Source: Ixodes scapularis (taxonomy: Eukaryota; Arthropoda; Arachnida; Ixodida; Ixodidae). From it: DNA of 64,000 bases. The first letter of the stretch is position 1; every line of letters starts with the position of its first letter. Of the stretch, positions 57,681 to 64,000 are shown in pieces. Below the pieces are notes generated by a model. It saw nothing but the letters and a program-made list of their open reading frames with translations. It was not told the origin of the DNA and did no database searches. Made by a program: the position numbers and the translations under genes. Location: the NCBI RefSeq assembly GCF_016920785.2, contig NW_024609857.1, positions 12,500,716-12,564,715 of the forward strand, written 5' to 3'.

Positions 57681-60061
57681 GTTGTTGTTTTGTCCGTTTT
57701 TTTTTATTTTTCCGTGTCTCCGGTTTACGATGGAAGGACCGATTATGTTTCGTTGTTCTGCGCACGGGACATTTGAAGAGACACTTTGTAATTTTTATTT
57801 GAGGTATATCTCTACGAAAGTTATACAGGGTGTCCAAAAAAAAAAAAAAAGACGTACAGGGTTTTTTTTTTTTTTCAGACAAAAATAAACTACCTATCGC
57901 CGAACGCCCATTCTCGGCCAACATGTATCTCAAGGGGTTCGAACCAGATGCCTAAGCTTCAGAACTAACCTGTTGTCTTATCCAAACCTTATCTTATCGT
58001 CTGATAATTTTATTGGTAAATAGGGCCCGTTAACTCCCATTCTAACCATATAGGGAAACGTTTAATTTTCGAATGAGGCGGGGGAGTAATTTGCACGGGA
58101 AAAATCAGTCATCACCATCTGACGAAATTTGGAGCCGGAATAAAGCACTGCGACAAACACAAATATTTCAGTGTGCAATCACAGCTAGCACCACTTGCTA
58201 CACTTCGAGAATTAGCCAATAAAGTGCACTTACCGCAGAATCATAAGGCACCATTTGGTGGGCAGCGATCATCCTTCTGCAATGGAAGGGGGCGCAGACG
58301 GTACCCCCTGTTATTTGTCGCGAATTCGAAGGCGGAGTCGTACGAAAAAGAGGGAAGCTTAGAATATCCACATATTAGCACACTTTCCACCGTGATCATC
58401 GCTGACTGGTCAAGCATTCGAATAAAAACGTACTGTTTATTGAGCTCGGAATGATAGAGAACCCTTCTCTAATGTACTTCGCAAAGCGTCGGTCCATCGA
58501 CACTTTCTCTTACTGAATGTCGAACGCACGAGTCGTCGGTGCCGCTCCTATCATGACCATAACGCATTACTCGGCTACGATTCCGTTGATTGTGGATATT
58601 TTGCAAAGGGGACTAACGCGAAGTATTACAGACACGAGATTGATGGGGACTGGGGAGACCACGTACCTTTGGTTTCCGGTCTGATACCAGAGAGAAGGCT
58701 ATGGCAAGTCTATTCTTAACATCACATTGATGGGCTCCACGCAGCTTTCGCAGGAATTAACTCTCTGCGCCAGATGCACGATCGCCCTGCCCCTACTTCG
58801 CGGCGTCCCACCCAGCCCAGGGAAAATTTCTGCACGCTTTTATCCTTTATTATACCCGAATTAGTTCGTATAGGTTTGGTTATTGTCGAGCGCGTAGTAA
58901 AGCACCCTCTACCCTAACGGAAGCTGATTTTCCCTAAAAACGGTCGTGATGCAGAGGGAAAGGAGGCCTCGGTGCACCCCTGATTGGTGCTTGACCGTTC
59001 TGTGAGTCACTCTTGACTTAATCGCATCATCGTTTGGATCAAACGTTTCCTCGAGGGAAGGAAATCGAGTCTGACAGCCGGTGTGGCAATCGACCGAGAA
59101 CTGGCTCTGATGGAGTCGCCGAGCGTCCGCACCTTAGCGACGAAAACACCGAAAAACCCGGAGGATCGTTACGAAGTCATCTAAGAAAACGGCGCCGATT
59201 TTCTTGTTCTTGTCTTTTTATAGAATGTGTGTCCTTCTGGGGGCAATAAAGGCTCAGAATGTTCGATGCTGTTGATATTTAGACACCTTAAGTGTGAGGT
59301 TATTTCGTTATGAGTTGAAGTATCAACGCCGGTTACTAAGGAGGTTATTGGTCAGTGTATAATTAAGACGAAGCGATTGCGCTTGGAAAGGAACGAAGAA
59401 CCGGCACATCGTTTGCGGTAGGTTAATGTATGCGTTCGGCTATTTTGACATGGCTGTTTTGTTTTATGGAAACGCTGGCTGAAAGTGACCAAGTTTTATT
59501 CTCACGGTTTTAGGTATAAGTATTATAAACACGGGGTGTGGTAGTTTTTTTTTTATTCTTCTCGCTTCATTCAAACACGAAAAGAGAGAGAGAAAGAAAG
59601 GGAGAAAATAATTGATGCGATGCGACGATTTGGAGCGCTGGCAAGTTACAGGGATGAAAGAAAAGCGTCTTATGTGTCGCGTTTCTTTGATCCCTCCCAA
59701 TAAATTATGGTTTTGGAGTTATTTAAGGGTGTGGCACGGATGCCCTTAAATCCGGCAGAACTAAAGCGGCACACTTTATAATAAACCGCCCCCCCCCCCC
59801 CCCCCTTCCCTCTCAACCCGGAGCTAACTTATCAGTTCCGATGGGCGTTGGGGCTCTAGCCTTTCTTCTTTGTTTTTGTATGACACTGCCCCCGTAGTGA
59901 AAGCAATAAAATATATCAGCTCGTTAACCGTACTTATGTCTGCGTTACGAATTGCAGTTTAATTTATCAGAGCTTACACATGAAGTGACTGCTGCTTGTA
60001 TAGAATCATTCCATTATAAAAATCCGAACAAGACAAACAGATAAAAGCAGCACTATAACAC
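57681..60061. other. Intergenic, no gene seen
   Basis: Poly-A/T tracts at 57838-57884, C tract at 59789; no conserved peptide. Confidence 0.45.
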
Positions 60062-60105
60062 GTAACTGTAGCCGTGGTTTAAAAGCGTTGGGGGATAGGT
60101 GGCCG
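60062..60105 (+). repeat. Direct repeat of the SINE 5' flank and first SINE bases
   Basis: AACTGTAGCCGTGGTTTAAAA, then a G-rich linker and GGTGGCCGA, occurs here and again at 60203-60252, where the SINE continues. Here the SINE head stops after about ten bases. Confidence 0.6.
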
Positions 60106-60236
60106 ATTTCTTTACTCCAAACGTACTCAATGATATGTGCTAAGCAAATGGATATATAACCTGAATAAAACTGTTATAAAGACAAAAAAGGGGAGATTGT
60201 TGATAACTGTAGCCGTGGTTTAAAAGTGTTATATTT

Positions 60237-60425
60237 GGGGGATCGGTGGCCGAGTGGTCTAGCGCACACCAGCTCGGAGCACCTGGAGCGGAAGCTCGCG
60301 CTGCAGAACCCAGGGATTCTGGGTTCCATCCCCACTCCTGCCCGTTTCAATCTGGATGAGCATCGTACCGGTGTGCGGTCGTGTATCACTACTGCGTTGG
60401 GCACGTTAAAGACCCCAGGCTAGCG
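60237..60425 (+). mobile_element. tRNA-derived SINE
   Basis: The head resembles a Ser/Leu-type tRNA with A box GGTGGCCGAGTGG (from 60246) and B-box-like GGGTTCCATCC (60321). It continues into a body containing GCACGTTAAAGACCCCAGG (60401-60419), a sequence I associate with an abundant SINE body in tick genomes (memory, not a search). The 3' boundary is vague and the copy is diverged. The ~40 bases before it plus its first bases recur at 60062-60105, so the insertion site or a truncated head was duplicated. Confidence 0.7.
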
Positions 60426-60690
60426 GTTGTACTGCACCGGCTAAGTTTATATTCTACAGCTGGGAGAAAATTCGGCCGTTGAGGCAGACTAGGTTTAGGC
60501 TGTACGAACGTACCCACATCAAAGCGTTAGATGTTCATTAGGCATCTGAAAGGCGAACCAAAGCAAGATTATTTAAAGTATGTTTTATGTTTTATTGTAT
60601 CAGGATGAAGGTATACTTTTTGTACTAAGTTTTACTACCGCGGGAATAAATAGAGGCTGAGGTTGTGGGAACAAGTATAAACGGTTACAA

Positions 60691-60715
60691 ACAATAATAA
60701 TAATAATAATAATAA
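60691..60715 (+). repeat. (AAT)n microsatellite
   Basis: About eight AAT units. A similar run is at 21219-21238. Confidence 0.9.
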
Positions 60716-60841
60716 AAACTTTAATGCCCGTGATGTCTTGAGAATTTATAAAAAGCGTTTTGCATGAATTCTTGCAAGGGCCACCGGAGAACGTACAACC
60801 GATAAAGGCACAACGAATACTTACAAAGCAGCAATGGAGGA

Positions 60842-60960
60842 ATCTCATAATATAAACCCTCAGACAATAAGAAATAAAATAACGGACAAGACGACGGATT
60901 TTGTGTCGTCTTTTAATGTTATTTTATTTCTCCTTGTCTCGGGGTTTCGATTATGATGAT
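60842..60960. mobile_element. Foldback MITE with GAAATAAAATAAC arms
   Basis: The left arm AAACCCTCAGACAATAAG + AAATAAAATAAC is mirrored by GTTATTTTATTTCTCC + TTGTCTCGGGGTTT. A short centre contains a GACGAC/GTCGTC stem. A diverged relative lies at 52060-52175. Confidence 0.75.
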
Positions 60961-62941
60961 TCCTAACTAGTCGGCCTGCATATTTTTGCTCGTTGGAGAG
61001 TTGTCTTTGTAATTAAGCACACTTTAATAGCGTGGTCCATCCCACTAAGGTTATAATTACATTTCGGGCTCCTAAGGTTGAACGCATACATTTTGACGGC
61101 TGTATTTTTGGGCGGCATACTAACTTCAATATTGAAGAAGGCGAAAGTTAATATTTAATTCGAGACCTTAATTCCGTCGAGCGAGCGTATTATAATTGTT
61201 TCAAACCCTAAAAAAATTAATGCTTTGCATATTAAGCTAGCCTCTATTTTATCGTTTGGGTTTCATTTGTAACTTATACTGTAATCTGTACTTTTCCTTT
61301 AAACACTGCGACTTCAATTACTCCTCTCTCAATAATTAAACAGAAAATACCTCGCTTTAATTAGCGCAACATTTATATTGAAGTATGAAATATAAAGTTT
61401 AGGTTTTCGTTCATCATTTATAAATAGGAATAAGCGCCACCACAAAAGGGAGCGAAGTAAGGCGCACATCAAACGCATAGCGCCAGTCATTTTTGTATGT
61501 GTGCTTTCGTCCTTGTTTGCGTTGGTTAGGTTTATTTGACAAATTTTAAATTAGTCTCTTTTCTATTTTCTTCTTTACAATTGGTAACTTACTGCGTTTT
61601 TATTGTTACGTTTTGGTTCAGAAATATTGTTTTTCTTGGCCGTAGTTTGCATGGCTAAGTTTCCGAGAGGATACGCTTCAATGTTCGGAGATATGTGTTC
61701 CTTTATAATACCTTTGCGGCGATGGATATAAGGGCACACTTACATAGGACTATCCCCAACGAATCGCTATTCCAACGGTGTGGATTTAGTGACCGTCCAT
61801 CTAGTTTACATTTTCGCCACCAGGCCGCGGAAGTATTCGCTGCACATTTCAATAGGCGCCAGGTCCCCGTTTTTAAAAGTCGCGTCTTTGTCGCTGAATG
61901 GTGTGGCCTCTTCCGGAGCCGCGAATGGAGAAACATCGCCGTCTTCTATCTACTCGTAACGTACGAATGGGCTTGCAGGAAGTCTTGCTTCGTCACAAAA
62001 TGTGGTCCCTTGATAATTTTAGCCCAGCCTCAAGTGAGTGATGATATTTATCTAAAACAGTTCGTGATTTAGTTAACGCGCCGCTGCTAGACTTATATAG
62101 TTGTAAGAACTGAAGATGACAATGGGTCGACGCGCGTGGGGCAGCAGGCTAAGCCTTGCTTTCGTGCGCGCCAATTAATAAAAAAAATACACAAGCTTGA
62201 TCATGCTGGCAAAGACCAGGGATCATAGAATGCCTTCCGCACAAACCACATACACTTTTTTTTTAATCCGCTAAATGTAGCGGAGAATTTGAATTGCTTT
62301 AATGGTCGCGTTGCTAAATATTTAAAGGGGCCTTGCAACGATATTCCCTTGGAATGCTTTTTCACTTCACATTGGCTGACTGGCACCAGTGGGACCTATG
62401 TATGCTGGCACGCAATGCGATTGACCAAGGAACTAACTTTGTTGCGGCGTAATTTTAAATGCAATTTCTTTTTCTTAAAATTTGATAGCTGGGGGTCGCG
62501 GTATATTCCAGTGATGATATTTGAATACGGCTCATAGATTGAACCTGAGCATCGCGCGAGCACTCGATTTTTGCTCGTGACAAGCATTTGGGTAGTGGCC
62601 CGTGTCCAATTACTTCAATGACTACAATAGCCGAACCATAACAATGCCTGGAATTCAGCGTGGGTCCTGTGCTTTGCCAACCCCAGCGCGTGGCTAGGAT
62701 CAACATTGGCGGCATATAATCGGCTCCAGATCACGTCACCGCTTGTAGCTGCGAGTTAAGTACGTAAATGCTGCTCCTTTTTTTCTTTTCTAATTTTTTT
62801 GTGATTTTTATTGCGTGTGGTGACAAACGAACGCTTGTTTTATAGGTCATTAACGTCAAGAATTGATTCTAAGTGGTATTCGCGAAACTAAAAAACAAAA
62901 ACAAAATATTTTTAGCTTTTCTACTCTGTTGAAAAGGAAGA
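60961..62941. other. Intergenic, no gene recognised
   Basis: An ATG frame at 61695-62072 (125 codons) is of balanced composition but matches nothing I know and has no splice or promoter context. Confidence 0.4.
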
Positions 62942-63150
62942 CCAGCGGAGCTGAACAATGGAAAGTAATGGCCGGCTGGAAGTCGGCAAGCCAGAGTGGA
63001 AAGGCTGCCGCCATCTATGAGTGACGGCGGCAACCAGATACGTGGCTTGCCGCCGTCGCTCATAGATGGCGGTAGGTGTCCAGAGTTTGGTGTCTTCATT
63101 TCTTTGTGGGGGACACGATCTTTGGGAAACTAGCCCTTGACAGCTCCGCT
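62942..63150. mobile_element. Inverted-repeat element with a strong 28-bp hairpin core
   Basis: CTGCCGCCATCTATGAGTGA (63005) pairs with the complement in 63047-63075, which ends CTCATAGATGGCGGTAG. Weaker outer pairing joins CAGCGGAGCTG (62943) with CAGCTCCGCTG (about 63140). Confidence 0.65.
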
Positions 63151-63269
63151 GTAAAAATTGTTGCATCGGCGTTTTAATGCCAAATAGCGGGTTCACAGAG
63201 TTTTCGTTCGAACTTTAGAAAAAGAAGGAGTCAAATGGGGCGAGCGCAACTACAGTGAACGTGAGAGTC

Positions 63270-63460
63270 TGAGAGATTAATTTCCCCGCTAAATTTCGCG
63301 GGAAAACCGGATTGTTTTATAGATGTCACGTGACGCATGTCAAGAGACGTCAAATATTTTGCGAAATTTGGCGGGGAAACTGGATTGGTGTTTAAGTCAG
63401 GTGGCGTCAAGGCACGACTTAAATTTCTTCGCTAACTTCAGCGGGGAACCTGGATTGTCT
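63270..63460 (+). repeat. Cluster of CCGCTAAATTTCGCGG-type palindromes with CACGTG
   Basis: CCCCGCTAAATTTCGCGGG (63284), GTCACGTGAC (about 63325), GCGAAATTTGGCGGGGAAAC and CGCTAACTTCAGCGGGG recur at about 70-bp intervals, each followed by a variant of AACTGGATTG. An isolated CCGCTAAATGTAGCGG lies at 62268-62283. Probably a fragment related to the 38.2-kb repeat. Confidence 0.65.
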
Positions 63461-64000
63461 AACGCTCGCAGGGTGTTGCCCGTTCATGACACTTGTTCTT
63501 GACGCTCGTTCATAACGGTCGTGTATGATGCTTGTGCCTGACTCTCGTTCATGAGAATTTTCTCATAGATAAGGACCCATAAACTTACTTTGTGTTAAAA
63601 ACTGGGCGCATACAACTGCGCCCTATTGGTCGCATATATGCGTCCAACCAGCGTCACGAACTGGCTGTAAGGTATTAGTTACCTAATATGGAACTGTTAT
63701 TGTAACCAATACTTCTGAAGAAAAAAACATAGAACTGGGCTAAAAACAATAACAACTTTAAATTTTGACCTGAAAAAAAATTTTTTTCTTCAATGGGTTT
63801 TGACTGTGTTTTTCTTGGAAGTGGAGAAGCCCAATTTATTTACTTGAAGGCTGAGGCTTTCTGTCGCCAAATTTTACTGTGTGATTTTTTTAATTCACAT
63901 ACAAACACGAATCTCTCGTTCGGCTGATAGGTTAACAGATTTTGCGGCCACCTTGAAGCAAAGCTACTTAAACATGAAAAGATCAATTAGGTAACGGCCT
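63461..64000. other. Window end, no gene seen
   Basis: 63470-63560 has repeated GTTCATGA..CTTG and CGTTCATAA words, a short degenerate tandem array. The rest is AT-rich. Confidence 0.4.

Noticed and set aside
61695..62072. 125-codon frame with balanced composition
   Set aside because: No recognised motif, opposite-strand frame of 77 codons overlaps, no start or splice context.

Overview
The window is eukaryotic nuclear DNA and looks like an ixodid (hard) tick genome. That attribution rests on intron-containing coding sequence, very low gene density, and an intergenic landscape of SINEs, CR1-like LINE debris, foldback MITEs, hAT-type elements, microsatellites and long poly-G/poly-C tracts. 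Several repeats resemble ones I associate with tick genomes, for example a tRNA-derived SINE whose body carries GCACGTTAAAGACCCCAGG. Species cannot be fixed from the sequence alone.

Supported coding content is small. A complete single-exon gene on the minus strand (19244-20200) encodes a secreted PAN/apple + Cys-rich (EB/EGF-like) + C-type lectin protein. One internal exon on the plus strand (29878-30067) encodes the N-terminal part of a CUB domain with textbook splice sites; it belongs to a gene whose other exons I could not find. One tRNA-Ser(AGA) gene lies at 7454-7535 with a Pol III terminator. All other long open frames appear to be low-complexity or chance frames.

Layout: 0-7 kb is simple-sequence-rich DNA with a CACGTG-rich repeat at the left edge. 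7-10 kb holds tandem duplications, the tRNA, and a foldback element whose arms are a minisatellite. 10-19 kb is AT-rich with a perfect 128-bp palindrome at 15 kb and a SINE near 18.5 kb. 19-20.3 kb is the lectin gene. 22.3-25.8 kb is a minus-strand LINE (ORF1 plus endonuclease) split by a 2.2-kb inverted-repeat transposon. 26.8-27.7 kb is a large foldback element. 29.9 kb is the CUB exon. 30.9-32.4 kb is a decayed LINE reverse transcriptase. 38-44.7 kb is a cluster of tRNA-like sequence and MITEs. 48.4-49.7 kb is a hAT-type element with a perfect 8-bp target duplication. 53.1-53.8 kb is a MITE nested inside another. 56.7-57.1 kb is a second CACGTG-rich repeat. 60.2 kb is a SINE, and 60.8-63.5 kb holds further hairpin repeats.

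The most interesting signals are the 2.2-kb transposon inside the LINE, which carries a phase-consistent two-exon reading frame of about 74 codons, and a repeat family that scatters clusters of GTCACGTGAC (E-box/CLEAR-type) sites plus CCGCTAAATTTAGCGG palindromes. The two protein genes lie on opposite strands and show no sign of working together.
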